From positions 3,536,737 through 3,600,736 of the forward strand of contig NZ_KE386571.1 of NCBI RefSeq assembly GCF_000427645.1: a stretch of DNA of 64,000 nt, given 5' to 3'. This DNA comes from Sphingomonas phyllosphaerae FA2 (GTDB taxonomy: Bacteria > Pseudomonadota > Alphaproteobacteria > Sphingomonadales > Sphingomonadaceae). This document shows, in pieces, positions 43,479 to 51,764 of the stretch. Each line of letters begins with the position of its first letter. Position 1 is the stretch's first letter. The notes below the pieces were generated by a model. The model was not told the DNA's origin. It did not search any database and saw nothing but the letters and a program-made list of their open reading frames with translations. Made by a program: the position numbers and the translations under genes.

Positions 43479-43909
43479 TCGACGTGACGCCGGTGACGGT
43501 GACTCTGCCCGATGCGACGATCCGGGTGCGCGACGTGCGGCCCGAGGCGCGCGGGGCAGCGGGGGCCGTGGCGATCGCGCGGCTGCCCGCCGGGCGGGGC
43601 GAGATCGTGCTGAGCGGGGCGGCGCTCGCGGCGCTGATGCGCCGTGCGGTGCCGAGCCTGTCGGCGCGATCGGTGCGGGCGATGCGCTTTCGGCGGACGC
43701 TCGCGGCGCGGGTAACGGCACCGGCTTTCGCACCCGATAAGCCGACGGTCGCGCCGGGCGACGCGCTGACGCTGATCGCCCGGGCGGGCGTGGTGACGGT
43801 GGAGCGCCGCGTCACGGCGCTTCAGCCGGCGCGGGCCGGCGGGCGGGTGTTCGTGCGCGACGGGGCGGGGCGGGTGTTCGCTGCGCCGGTGCAGGCGGAC
43901 GCGCGATGA
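43475..43909 (+). CDS. flgA: FlgA-like P-ring assembly protein, no visible signal peptide
   Basis: A 144-residue protein starting at GTG 43475. The C-terminal half (KPTVAPGDALTLIARAGVVTVERRV...GRVFVRDGAGRVFAAPV) is the SAF/FlgA chaperone fold that helps FlgI polymerise in the periplasm. FlgA normally carries a Sec signal, yet this N-terminus (MIDVTPVTVTLPDATIRVRD) is not hydrophobic enough and no upstream start adds one without running deep into flgG. The protein is also shorter than usual. It may be non-classically exported, cytoplasmic, or impaired. Confidence 0.8.
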   Translation: MIDVTPVTVTLPDATIRVRDVRPEARGAAGAVAIARLPAGRGEIVLSGAALAALMRRAVPSLSARSVRAMRFRRTLAARVTAPAFAPDKPTVAPGDALTLIARAGVVTVERRVTALQPARAGGRVFVRDGAGRVFAAPVQADAR

Positions 43910-44457
43910 TCGCGATCCTGTGCCTGCTTGCGACGCCGCTGGCGGAGGACATCTATCGGCCGACCAACTGGTCGGCGATGGGCAGCGACCGCAAGGCGAG
44001 CGTCGCGGGCGATCTGCTGACCGTGCTCGTCTACGAAACCGCCGAATCGAGCAACGCGACGCGCAGCGATTCGAAGCGCAATACGAACGTGGGCGGGCAG
44101 ATCGCGGGCGGCGGGGTCGAGGAGCGCGGCGCGCTGCAATTCGGCGGCGGGCATAGCGGCGGCGGCGCGGTGACGCGCAGCGACCGCTTGGTCGCGCAGA
44201 TCACGGTCAGCGTGCAGCGCGTGCTTCCCAACGGCGACCTGTGGGTCGCGGGGCAGCAGGCGATGCGGCTGAACGGCGAGGCGTCGACGATCGGGATCGA
44301 GGGGCGCGTGCGGCCCGAGGACGTGCGCGGCGACAATCGCGTTCTGTCGTCGCGGATCGCGGATGCGCGGATCCTGTACGACGGTAAGGGCTTCGTCGCG
44401 GGCAGCGCGAAGCCGGGGCCGGTGCAGCGGCTGTTCCGCTGGCTGGGGCTCGCCTGA
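43906..44457 (+). CDS. flgH: Flagellar L-ring protein FlgH (atypical N-terminus)
   Basis: A 183-residue outer-membrane ring subunit with the family core DLLTVLVYETAESSNATRSDSKRNT, RLVAQITVSVQRVLPNGDLWVAGQQAMRLN and the C-terminal RPEDVRGDNRVLSSRIADARI. Canonical FlgH is a lipoprotein, but the first residues here (MIAILCLLATPLAEDIYRP) have neither positive charge nor a standard lipobox; the lone Cys at position 6 sits too close to the start. It is shorter than usual (about 220-230). Start ATG 43906 overlaps flgA by 4 bases. Confidence 0.9.
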   Translation: MIAILCLLATPLAEDIYRPTNWSAMGSDRKASVAGDLLTVLVYETAESSNATRSDSKRNTNVGGQIAGGGVEERGALQFGGGHSGGGAVTRSDRLVAQITVSVQRVLPNGDLWVAGQQAMRLNGEASTIGIEGRVRPEDVRGDNRVLSSRIADARILYDGKGFVAGSAKPGPVQRLFRWLGLA

Positions 44458-44460
44458 GCG

Positions 44461-45582
44461 ATGGCGCGGATCGCTTCGTTCGCGCTGGCGGCGCTATTGA
44501 TGGCGGCAGCCCCCGCGTCGGCGGCGCCGGTGCCGTTGAGCGGGCTGGGCCGGTTCCACGGTTGGCGCGACAATGCGCTGATCGGATACGGGCTGGTCAC
44601 CGGGCTGGCGGGATCGGGCGACACGCGGCGCAACGCGGTGACGCGCCAGACCTTGCGCAACGTGTTGCAGCGGCTGGGCACCACCGTCGCCGATGACGAG
44701 ATCAACAGCCGCAACGTCGCGGTGGTGATCGTCACCGCGACGCTGCCCGCCTCCGCCAATGTCGGCGACCGGCTGACGATCGCGGTGTCGTCGGTCGGGG
44801 ATGCGCGCAGTCTGGCGGGGGGCACGCTGTTGATGACCCCGCTGCTAGGGCCCGACCAGCGGACCTATGCGCTGGCGCAGGGGCCGGTGCTGGCGGGCGG
44901 GTATGATTTCAAGAACGACCTGAACCGCACGCAGCGCAATTTCCCGACCACCGCGATCCTGGAGGGCGGCGCGACCGTCGAGACCGCGGTCGACGCGCAA
45001 TTGCTGGGGAGTGACGGCAGCGTCGGCTTCGTGCTGAGCGAGCCGAGCTTCGAGGGCGCGGCGCGGATCGCGGCGGCGGTCAACGACCGGCTGGGCGGCG
45101 GGGTGGCGAGCGTGCGCAACGCCGACGAGGTGCGGATCGCCTTCCACGGCGACCGCGCGCAGTTCGCGGGCTTCATGGCGCGGCTGGAGCAGGTGGCGGT
45201 CGAGCCGGTGCGCGTGCCGCGCGTCGTCATCAACGAGCGCACCGGCACGATCGTGGCGGGCGGCGACGTGCGGATCAGCAGCGTCGTGATCGCGCAGGGG
45301 GACCTGAAGGTGACGATCACCGGGGAGCGCAGCGCGTCGCAACCCGGCTTCCTGAACGGGTTCGCCAGCGATTTCGACAATGTCGGCAGCCTGGTGGTGA
45401 CGAACAGCAAGCTGACCGTCGAGGACCGCGCGCACAACACCGTCGTCAGCTTTCCGAACACCACGGTCGCCGATCTGGTGCAGGGGCTGTCGCGCGCGCG
45501 GGTCGATACGCGCGGCATCATCAGCGTGTTGCAGGCGATCAAGGCGGGTGGGGCGCTGCACGCCGCCATCCTGGTGCAATAG
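44461..45582 (+). CDS. flgI: Flagellar P-ring protein FlgI
   Basis: A 373-residue periplasmic ring subunit with a clear Sec signal (FALAALLMAAAPASAAP). Family motifs include LIGYGLVTGLAGSGDT, QTLRNVLQRLG, RNVAVVIVTATLPASANVGDRLTI, RVVINERTGTIVAGGDVRI and the C-terminal DLVQGLSRARVDTRGIISVLQAIKAGGALHAAI. Full normal length. This gene confirms that Sec-type signals are recognisable in this operon, making the lack of one in flgA notable. It begins three bases after the flgH stop. Confidence 0.96.
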   Translation: MARIASFALAALLMAAAPASAAPVPLSGLGRFHGWRDNALIGYGLVTGLAGSGDTRRNAVTRQTLRNVLQRLGTTVADDEINSRNVAVVIVTATLPASANVGDRLTIAVSSVGDARSLAGGTLLMTPLLGPDQRTYALAQGPVLAGGYDFKNDLNRTQRNFPTTAILEGGATVETAVDAQLLGSDGSVGFVLSEPSFEGAARIAAAVNDRLGGGVASVRNADEVRIAFHGDRAQFAGFMARLEQVAVEPVRVPRVVINERTGTIVAGGDVRISSVVIAQGDLKVTITGERSASQPGFLNGFASDFDNVGSLVVTNSKLTVEDRAHNTVVSFPNTTVADLVQGLSRARVDTRGIISVLQAIKAGGALHAAILVQ

Positions 45583-45595
45583 GGGAGACGAAGCG

Positions 45596-45940
45596 GTGGA
45601 ACCGATCTCGGCGGCGTTGCTCGCCAAATCGCTCGACGGGCTGGCGAAGCGGATGGACGTGACCGCGGCGAACATCGCCAATGCGGGGTCGCGTGGCTTT
45701 CGCGCCTCGCGGGTGACGTTCGAGGACAGTCTGCGCAGCGCGGCGGCGCACGGGCCGGCGGCGATCGCCGCAGTGACGCCGCGTATCGAGGCGGCGGCGG
45801 TGGCGCGCGTCGCCGACGAGCCGCGCACCGACCTCGACCTCGATACCGCGGCGGCGACCGCCGGGCGCTATTCGGCGATGGTCGAGATCATGGCGCGCGA
45901 ACTGGACATCGCGCGCACCGCGATCGCGGGAGGTCGGTGA
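45596..45940 (+). CDS. flgB: Flagellar proximal rod protein FlgB
   Basis: A 114-residue rod subunit starting at GTG 45596 after an AGGGGAGACG ribosome site. The conserved N-terminal rod motif appears as KRMDVTAANIANAGSRGFRAS, with the usual TP-G-Y reduced to S-R-G-F. The C-terminal helix GRYSAMVEIMARELDIARTAI is typical of FlgB. Shorter than most FlgB (about 130). It is followed immediately by flgC and fliE, the usual proximal-rod set. Confidence 0.88.
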   Translation: MEPISAALLAKSLDGLAKRMDVTAANIANAGSRGFRASRVTFEDSLRSAAAHGPAAIAAVTPRIEAAAVARVADEPRTDLDLDTAAATAGRYSAMVEIMARELDIARTAIAGGR

Positions 45941-46359
45941 TGAGCGAGGCGATGGCGATCAGCCGGTCGGGGCTGGATGTCGAATGGCAGCGGCTCCAGA
46001 TCATCGCGCAGAACCTGGCGAACATGAACACCAGCCGCACCGCGTCCGGCGCGCCGTATCGCGCGATGCGCGTGATCTCCGGGCCGGACGCGACCTTCGC
46101 GAACGCGCTGGCGCGGTCGGGCGGGGCGCGGGGCGTGAAGGTGCTGGGCGTCGAGGCGGTGCCCGGCGCGCGGCGGCGGGTGTATGATCCGACCGATCCG
46201 GCGGCGGGGGTGGACGGCTTCGTCGACCTGCCCGCGATCGATCAGGCCGGCGAGATGACGCTGCTGATCCGCGCGTCGCGTGCGTATGAGGCGAACCTCG
46301 CCGCGCTGTCGATCGAGCGGCAGATGTATGCCCGTGCGCTCGAACTGGGGCGGGCATGA
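45940..46359 (+). CDS. flgC: Flagellar proximal rod protein FlgC
   Basis: A 139-residue rod protein. The N-terminal SGLDVEWQRLQIIAQNLANMNTSRT is the FlgC rod motif (NxANxxT) and the C-terminal ASRAYEANLAALSIERQMYARALELGR is the family helix. ATG 45940 sits six bases after GGGAGG; an in-frame GTG at 45937 is too close to that ribosome site. It shares one base with the flgB stop and overlaps fliE by 4. Confidence 0.92.
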   Translation: MSEAMAISRSGLDVEWQRLQIIAQNLANMNTSRTASGAPYRAMRVISGPDATFANALARSGGARGVKVLGVEAVPGARRRVYDPTDPAAGVDGFVDLPAIDQAGEMTLLIRASRAYEANLAALSIERQMYARALELGRA

Positions 46360-46670
46360 TGGCGCCGGTGGGCGCGATCGAGGGCGTGCTGGCGACGCCG
46401 CCGGTGCTGACGATGCTGGGCGCGCCGCCGCCGGTGGCGGCGCCGGGTGGACCGGGGTTCGCCGACCTGCTCGCCGCGGGGATGCGCGGGGTGGAGAGCA
46501 AGGTGGCGGCGGCCGATGATCTGGTGCGGCGCTTCACGCTGGAGGATGGCGTGCCGGTGCATCAGGTGACCTTCGCGCTGGCGGAGGCGCGGCTGTCGGT
46601 GGAACTGGCGATGCAGGTGCGCGGGCGGTTGCTCGACGGCTATCGCGAACTGATGACGATGCAGCTGTGA
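46356..46670 (+). CDS. fliE: Flagellar hook-basal body complex protein FliE
   Basis: A 104-residue adaptor between the MS ring and the rod. It has the characteristic small acidic core (GFADLLAAGMRGVESKVAAADDLVRRFTLEDGVPVHQVTFALAEARLSVELAMQVRGRLLDGYRELM) with the VHQV and AYRELM-like FliE signatures. The N-terminus is proline- and glycine-rich and disordered. Overlaps with flgC and fliF are 4 bases each. Length matches the family. Confidence 0.93.
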   Translation: MMAPVGAIEGVLATPPVLTMLGAPPPVAAPGGPGFADLLAAGMRGVESKVAAADDLVRRFTLEDGVPVHQVTFALAEARLSVELAMQVRGRLLDGYRELMTMQL

Positions 46671-47863
46671 GCGACGATCCCGCCCCCGCGCGGCGGCCGT
46701 CGCCGCGGCTGATCGCGATCCTGTTCGCTTTGCTCTTCTGCGCATTGGCGATCGGCTATTTCCTGTTCCTGGGCGTCGGCTACGTGCCGGTGTTCACGCA
46801 GATGCGCCCCGGCGACGCCGCGGCGGTGGTGGCGCAGCTCGACGCCAAGGAGATCGCGTATCGGCTTGCCGACGGCGGCACCAGCGTGCTGGTGCGCGAG
46901 GATCAGGCCGATGGCGCGCGGGTGGCGGTGGCGGGATCGGACGTCGCGCTGAAGGGCGGGGTCGGGTTCGAACTGTTCAACAAGTCCGACATGGGGCTGA
47001 CCGATTTCGCGCAACGCATCAACTACCAGCGTGCGTTGCAGGGCGAGCTGGAACGCTCGATCATGCTGATCGCGGAGGTGGAGAGCGCGCGCGTGCATCT
47101 GGCGGTGCCCGAACGCACAATCTTCCGCGCCGAACGCCGCAACGCCAAGGCGGCGGTGGAGCTGGTCATCAAGCCGGGACGCAGCTTCGACGTCGGGCGC
47201 GTGGCCGGGGTGCAGCAACTGGTCGCCTTTGCGGTGCCCGACCTGACCGCGGCGGACGTGGTGGTGCTGGACGGCAGCGGGCGCGTGTTGAGCGCCAGCG
47301 CGGTCGATACGCCCGACCTGTCGCCCGAGGCCGAGGAGCAGCGCAGCGTCCGTGGCTATTACCGGGCGCGGGTGCGCGCGGCGTTGACGCAGGCATTGCC
47401 GGGCGTGGAGGCCGAGGTGACGGTCGCGGCGCTGGGCGACGGCGCGGCAGGGTGGAGCGAGGGGGAAGCGCGGCGCAATTTCCGGCTGCGCGTGATCGTC
47501 GCGACGCCGGCACCGCTGAATGACGAGGATGCGGCGGTAGCGCGCGAGGCCGTCGTGCGCGCGGTGGCGCTGGACGAGGCGGCGGGCGACGAACTGGTGT
47601 TCCGGGTCGGCGTCGGGCCGTCGCCGGTGGCGGCACCGGCGGTGGAGACCGTCGCGGTGCCCGCGCCTGGTGTTGGCGCGCAGGCGAAGGCGGGGATCGA
47701 CTGGACGCCGGTCGGCATCGCGCTCGGCCTGTTGCTGGTGTTCGGGGCGGGGACCGCGGCGGCGGTGCGGCGGCGTGGTGCGCGCATGCTGAACGATGCG
47801 GAGCGCGCCGCGATGGTCGCGCGGGTGCGCGCCGCGCTGGCGTCCGGCGAGGCGGCGGCCTGA
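46667..47863 (+). CDS. fliF: Flagellar MS-ring protein FliF, compact form
   Basis: A 398-residue protein from GTG 46667. The first membrane helix (LIAILFALLFCALAIGYFLFLG) is followed by RBM1/RBM2 (AKEIAYRLADGGTSVLV, FELFNKSDMGLTDFAQRINYQRALQGELERSI, ESARVHLAVPE, AAVELVIKPG) and a shortened RBM3. The second helix (TPVGIALGLLLVFGAGTAAAV) is near residue 350, leaving only about 30 cytoplasmic residues. Typical FliF is 540-570 residues and ends in a FliG-binding tail, which is missing or vestigial here. This fits the absence of a standard fliG next door. Confidence 0.92.
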   Translation: MSDDPAPARRPSPRLIAILFALLFCALAIGYFLFLGVGYVPVFTQMRPGDAAAVVAQLDAKEIAYRLADGGTSVLVREDQADGARVAVAGSDVALKGGVGFELFNKSDMGLTDFAQRINYQRALQGELERSIMLIAEVESARVHLAVPERTIFRAERRNAKAAVELVIKPGRSFDVGRVAGVQQLVAFAVPDLTAADVVVLDGSGRVLSASAVDTPDLSPEAEEQRSVRGYYRARVRAALTQALPGVEAEVTVAALGDGAAGWSEGEARRNFRLRVIVATPAPLNDEDAAVAREAVVRAVALDEAAGDELVFRVGVGPSPVAAPAVETVAVPAPGVGAQAKAGIDWTPVGIALGLLLVFGAGTAAAVRRRGARMLNDAERAAMVARVRAALASGEAAA

Positions 47864-47864
47864 G

Positions 47865-48194
47865 ATGCTGGGTGCGCTCGTGAAGGAACTGGCGGCGCTG
47901 CCGCGCAGCGACCGGGACGCGATCATCGCGGCGCTCGATGCGTCGGAGCGTGAGCGGGTGCTGGCGGCGTTGCGCGACGATCGGTCCGAACCCGCGGCGC
48001 CCGGGCAGTATTCGGCGTGGATGACTGCGCTGATCGCGGCGGCGGGCGAAGCCGGGGAGGGCGGCATGACCGCCGAGGCGCGCGCGGCGCTGCTGGCGGT
48101 GGTGGGGCGTGCGGCGTCAGCCGGCGAGCGAACCGCGGGGCGGTCGCTGTTGCAGGCAGCTGGCAGCGCCTTCGCGCCGGGGCGTGCGCGGTGA
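47865..48194 (+). CDS. Unknown 109-residue protein at the fliG position
   Basis: A small soluble protein that sits exactly where fliG is expected, between fliF and fliH. The N-terminal third (MLGALVKELAALPRSDRDAI...ERERVLAALRDDR) is an amphipathic, charged helical repeat that faintly recalls FliG helices of the LxxLD..DRxxxLxxLD kind; the rest is alanine-rich. At 109 residues it is a third of the FliG length (about 330) and lacks its EHPQ and C-terminal torque motifs that I can recognise. It could be a reduced FliG, a FliG replacement or an unrelated linker. It overlaps fliH by 4 bases. Confidence 0.75.
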   Translation: MLGALVKELAALPRSDRDAIIAALDASERERVLAALRDDRSEPAAPGQYSAWMTALIAAAGEAGEGGMTAEARAALLAVVGRAASAGERTAGRSLLQAAGSAFAPGRAR

Positions 48195-48841
48195 GCGGGA
48201 TCATCAAGCACGAATTGGCCGGGTTGGCGGTGGACCGGTTGCCGCGCAATATGGTGGCGGAGCGGGTCGCGGTGCGCGATCCTGCGCTGGTCGCATGGGA
48301 GGACCGCGTGGCGGCGCTCGAGGCAACGCTGGCGGCGGAGCGGCTTGCCGCCGAGCGCGCGGCGGTGACGGCGCGTGCGGCGATCGCCGAGGCGCGTCGC
48401 GCCGGGCTGGCCGAGGCGGTTGCCGACGACAAGCGGCGCGTGACGCTGCTGGCGGACGGAATCGGCAGGGCCGAGGCGGCGTGGCGCGAACGGCTGGCGG
48501 CGACCGACCGGCTGGCGGCGCAACTGGCGACGCTGGTGCTGGGGCGGATTTTCGGCGAGTGCGACGACTGGGCGGAGTTGGTCACGCGCGCGCTGACGGA
48601 GCAGGTGGCGCAGATCGGCGCGCATGCGATCGTGGCGGTGACGGTCAGCGCCGCGGACTTCGCCGACGCGGCGGGGCTGGCGGCGGCGGTCGGGCTGCCC
48701 GCAGCGACCGTGACGTGCGACGCCGCGCTGCCGGCGGGGGCGTGCCGGATCGCGCTGCGGCTGGGGCAGGTCGAGATCGATCCCTCGCGGCAATGGACGG
48801 CGTTCGAGGACGCGCTGCGCGAACTGGGTGGCGCGGCATGA
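48191..48841 (+). CDS. fliH: Flagellar export regulator FliH
   Basis: A 216-residue protein starting at GTG 48191. The central region is a long Ala/Glu/Arg coiled coil (EDRVAALEATLAAERLAAERAAVTARAAIAEARRAG), followed by the C-terminal FliH/YscL-type domain ending in ALRLGQVEIDPSRQWTAFEDAL. It binds FliI and FliN and regulates the export ATPase. The call rests on composition, fold pattern and position directly before fliI. Overlaps of 4 bases exist on both sides. Confidence 0.85.
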   Translation: MSGIIKHELAGLAVDRLPRNMVAERVAVRDPALVAWEDRVAALEATLAAERLAAERAAVTARAAIAEARRAGLAEAVADDKRRVTLLADGIGRAEAAWRERLAATDRLAAQLATLVLGRIFGECDDWAELVTRALTEQVAQIGAHAIVAVTVSAADFADAAGLAAAVGLPAATVTCDAALPAGACRIALRLGQVEIDPSRQWTAFEDALRELGGAA

Positions 48842-50130
48842 CGCGGCACGCGTTTCTCGATCGGCTGGCGGAGGTGCGCAGCGTGGCGGCGTTCGGGCAT
48901 GTCGATGCCGTCGGTGCAGGGCATCTCCATGCCGATGGGCCGGAGTTGGCGCTGGGCACGCTCTGCACGGTCGCTGTCGGGGGTGGGCGGTCGGTGGTCG
49001 CCGAGGTGGTGGCGGCGCGTGACGATGGTATTACGCTGGTGCCGCTGGAGAGCGCGGGCGCGTTGCGGCTCGGCGCGCGGGTGACGGCGGCGGCGGACAC
49101 CGGCGGCTGGCCGGTGGGCGACGGCTTTGCCGGGCGCGCGGTCGATGCCCTGGGGCGGCCGATCGATGGGGGCGGCGCGATCCTCGCCGCGTCTCGCGCG
49201 GCGCGGTGCGGCGCGGCGGCGCTCGACCGCGTCAATCCGTCGCAGGTGCTCGTCACCGGGGTGCGCGCGATCGATGGCCTGCTGACGCTGGGGGTCGGGC
49301 AGCGCGTCGGCGTGTTCGCGGCGAGCGGGGTGGGGAAGACCAGCCTCGTCGAACAGCTCGCGCGGCAGATCGAATGCGACCGCTGCATCCTGTGTCTGGT
49401 CGGCGAGCGCGGGCGCGAGGTGTCGGGTCTGTGGGAGATGACCGCTACGCGGCGCGCGCGGTTCACGCTGGTCGCGGCAACCTCGGACGAAAGCCCGGCG
49501 ATGCGTGCGCGGGCGGTCGATCAGGCGCTGACGCTGGCCGAATATTGGCGCGCGAGGGGCGAGCATGTGCTGCTGTTCATCGATTCGATCACGCGGCTGG
49601 CGATGGCGTTGCGCGAGATCGGGCTGGCGGCGGGCGAGCCGCCGACGGTGCGCGCCTATACGCCGAACGTCTTCGCGGCCTTGCCACAGGTGGTGGAGCG
49701 CTGCGGCGCGGTGCGCGGGCAGGGTGCGATCACCGCGATCATGACCGTGCTGGCGGAGACCGACGACGTCGACGACCCGATCGTCGAGGTGATGAAGTCG
49801 CTGCTCGACGGGCACATCATCCTGTCGCGCACGCTGGCGGATCAGGGGCATTTTCCCGCGATCGACGTGCCGCGCAGCGTCAGCCGGCAGGCGGGGCGGC
49901 TGGCGGCGCCCGATCACGCCGCGGCGATGCGGGCGATCGTCGCGCTGCTCGCCGACCATGAGGAGAATCGGTTGATGATCGAGACGGGCGTCTATCGTGC
50001 CGGATCGAACGCGCGCATCGACCGCGCGGTGGCGGCGCGCGAGCGGCTGGCGGGGTTCCTGCGGCAAGGGGCCGACGAGGCGGTGGCGTTCGCGGCGACG
50101 GTGCAGGCCGCCAGAGCGGCCGCGGCATGA
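48838..50130 (+). CDS. fliI: Flagellum-specific ATP synthase FliI
   Basis: A 430-residue hexameric ATPase of the flagellar type III export gate. It shows Walker A (FAASGVGKTSLVEQ), the CLVGERGREVSG segment, Walker B (HVLLFIDSITRLAMALREIGLAAGEPP), PNVFAALPQVVERCG and the C-terminal HILSRTLADQGHFPAIDV. Motifs match FliI rather than the F1 beta subunit. ATG 48838 overlaps fliH. The full-length, intact ATPase shows that the export system is under selection despite the reduced neighbours. Confidence 0.96.
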   Translation: MTRHAFLDRLAEVRSVAAFGHVDAVGAGHLHADGPELALGTLCTVAVGGGRSVVAEVVAARDDGITLVPLESAGALRLGARVTAAADTGGWPVGDGFAGRAVDALGRPIDGGGAILAASRAARCGAAALDRVNPSQVLVTGVRAIDGLLTLGVGQRVGVFAASGVGKTSLVEQLARQIECDRCILCLVGERGREVSGLWEMTATRRARFTLVAATSDESPAMRARAVDQALTLAEYWRARGEHVLLFIDSITRLAMALREIGLAAGEPPTVRAYTPNVFAALPQVVERCGAVRGQGAITAIMTVLAETDDVDDPIVEVMKSLLDGHIILSRTLADQGHFPAIDVPRSVSRQAGRLAAPDHAAAMRAIVALLADHEENRLMIETGVYRAGSNARIDRAVAARERLAGFLRQGADEAVAFAATVQAARAAAA

Positions 50131-50573
50131 CGGCGCGGGGGCAGCTCCACCGGTTGCGCGCGGTGCAGCACTTGCAGGCGGTCGCGTGCGATCTGGCGGT
50201 GCGCGATCATGCCGCCGCGGGCGAGGCGGTGGCGGCGGCGCAGACGGCGACGGCGCACGCCACGGCGGCGGCGCAGGCGGGGGCGGCGGACTGGTATCGT
50301 GCGCGGGCGGCCGGTCGCTTCGATCCGCAGCACGACCTTGCGCTAGCGGCGGCGCTGCTAACCGCGGAGGAGCGCGTTGCAGCGTGCGGGCAGGACGCGG
50401 CAGGCGCGGCGGCGGCGCTGTCGCACGCAACGGACGCTTGGCGTGACGCCGAGGGGCGGCGACGGGCCGGTGACGCCGTGGCGCGGCGGCTGCGGCAACA
50501 GGCGACGCGGGCGCAGGACGAGGCGGTCGCCGACCTGATGCTCACCCGGTTGCTGCAACGGAGGGGTGGGTGA
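50127..50573 (+). CDS. fliJ: FliJ-like flagellar export chaperone
   Basis: A 148-residue, Ala/Arg/Gln-rich, entirely helical protein with the antiparallel coiled-coil character of FliJ (LHRLRAVQHLQAVACDLAVRDHAAAGEAVAAAQ ... WRDAEGRRRAGDAVARRLRQQ). FliJ sequences are poorly conserved, so the call depends on position directly after fliI and on length (about 147 in E. coli). It would link the ATPase ring to FlhA. It overlaps fliI by 4 bases. Confidence 0.72.
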   Translation: MTARGQLHRLRAVQHLQAVACDLAVRDHAAAGEAVAAAQTATAHATAAAQAGAADWYRARAAGRFDPQHDLALAAALLTAEERVAACGQDAAGAAAALSHATDAWRDAEGRRRAGDAVARRLRQQATRAQDEAVADLMLTRLLQRRGG

Positions 50574-51316
50574 TGCGGGTAGATCAGAACATGGTCGCTG
50601 CCGGGCGCGCGGCAGGGGTCGTGCCGCCGGTCGACGGCGCGGTGGCGGACGGGCGATCGTTCGCGGACTGGCTGGCGAGTGCCGGGGCGGACGACGGGCT
50701 GAGCGACGAGGCGGAGCGGCCGTTCTCGAACGGCACGATGCGCGCGCTGGCACAGCGGTTCGATGCGGATGGCTTGCTGAAAACGGGAACGGTGCCGGCT
50801 CCGGGGGGTGCGAACGTCGAGGTGCAGGCGACGGCGGATGCCGTGCCGGTCGCGCCGGCCCCGGTCGTCGCGCCCGAGGTCGCGGCGGGTGCTGCTCCTG
50901 CGATCGATGAGTCGCCACCTTCGGCACCGATCCCGGGCGCGGGGGTGCGGGACGATCATGCCCCGGCTCCGCTCGCGACCACGCCGGTCGCCACAGCGAT
51001 GCATAGCGTGCCGGTCGCGCGCGCTGGGGTGGCGACGCCGGTCGTGACGCCCCGGCCGTCGCGCTTCGCGGCGATCGCGACCGAGCCGGCGGCTGCGGTG
51101 CGGCGTGCGCGCGTGCCGGCCACGCCCGGCGTGCAGGTCACGCTGACCGATGCCGAGAACGGCGTCGCCGTCGCGATCGCCGGCGATGTCGCGCGCGAGG
51201 ACGAGGCGGGGGTGCAGCAGGCGGTGCGGCGGCTGCTCGCACGGCACGGGCTGATGCTCGGCGACATGCGGTTCGTGCGTCGCGTCGGCGGCGGGCGGCA
51301 ACAGGGGGAGAGATGA
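50573..51316 (+). CDS. fliK: FliK-like hook-length control protein
   Basis: A 247-residue protein with a long Ala/Pro/Val-rich low-complexity N-terminal region and a folded C-terminus (VQVTLTDAENGVAVAIAGDVAREDEAGVQQAVRRLLARHGLML) that resembles the type III substrate-switch domain region of FliK. It is shorter than enteric FliK (about 400). Position between fliJ and flgD is where fliK is found in many bacteria. ATG 50573 lies six bases after GGAGGGG; GTG 50570 is an alternative. The assignment is mainly contextual. Confidence 0.65.
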   Translation: MRVDQNMVAAGRAAGVVPPVDGAVADGRSFADWLASAGADDGLSDEAERPFSNGTMRALAQRFDADGLLKTGTVPAPGGANVEVQATADAVPVAPAPVVAPEVAAGAAPAIDESPPSAPIPGAGVRDDHAPAPLATTPVATAMHSVPVARAGVATPVVTPRPSRFAAIATEPAAAVRRARVPATPGVQVTLTDAENGVAVAIAGDVAREDEAGVQQAVRRLLARHGLMLGDMRFVRRVGGGRQQGER

Positions 51317-51750
51317 TGCAGGCGATTTCCGCGACCACGCCGGTCGGCACCAGTGGCGCGAGCAGCGGCACCACGCAGGCGGCAGCGACCAATGCGTTCG
51401 GGCTCGGCTTCGATTCGCTGCTGAAGATCATCCTGACGCAGCTGACCTATCAGGACCCGCTGAAGCCGATGGACAATTTCCAGTTCGTCTCGCAGCTCGC
51501 GCAATTCTCGCAGATCCAGATCGGGCAGACCGGCAACGACCGGCTCGCCTCGCTGGTCGCGGCGCAGGCCACGATGCAGGCGGCCGGGCTGTTCGGGCGG
51601 ACGATCGACCTGCTGGCGGACGGCGTGACGGTGAGCGGCAAGGTGACCGCGGTGGCGCTGGCATCGGGCGAGCCGAAGCTGACGATCGAGACCGACGACA
51701 AGCGCACGATCGCCGGGCTGGCGCTCGGCAGCGTCTCGCAGATCCGGTAG
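51313..51750 (+). CDS. flgD: Flagellar hook capping protein FlgD
   Basis: A 145-residue hook scaffold. The conserved N-terminal FlgD motif (FLKILLTQLxxQDPLxPMDNxxFxxQLAQFS) is represented by LLKIILTQLTYQDPLKPMDNFQFVSQLAQFSQIQ. The C-terminal Ig/FnIII-like part is very short, ending TIETDDKRTIAGLALGSVSQIR; many FlgD proteins are 220 residues. It caps the growing hook and is later discarded. A GGGGGAGAG ribosome site precedes the double ATG. Confidence 0.93.
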   Translation: MMQAISATTPVGTSGASSGTTQAAATNAFGLGFDSLLKIILTQLTYQDPLKPMDNFQFVSQLAQFSQIQIGQTGNDRLASLVAAQATMQAAGLFGRTIDLLADGVTVSGKVTAVALASGEPKLTIETDDKRTIAGLALGSVSQIR

Positions 51751-51764
51751 AGGGGAAACAATCG

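Noticed and set aside
46640..50430. Very long minus-strand frames opposite fliF-fliJ
   Set aside because: They are His/Arg/Pro-rich antisense shadows of well-supported flagellar genes.
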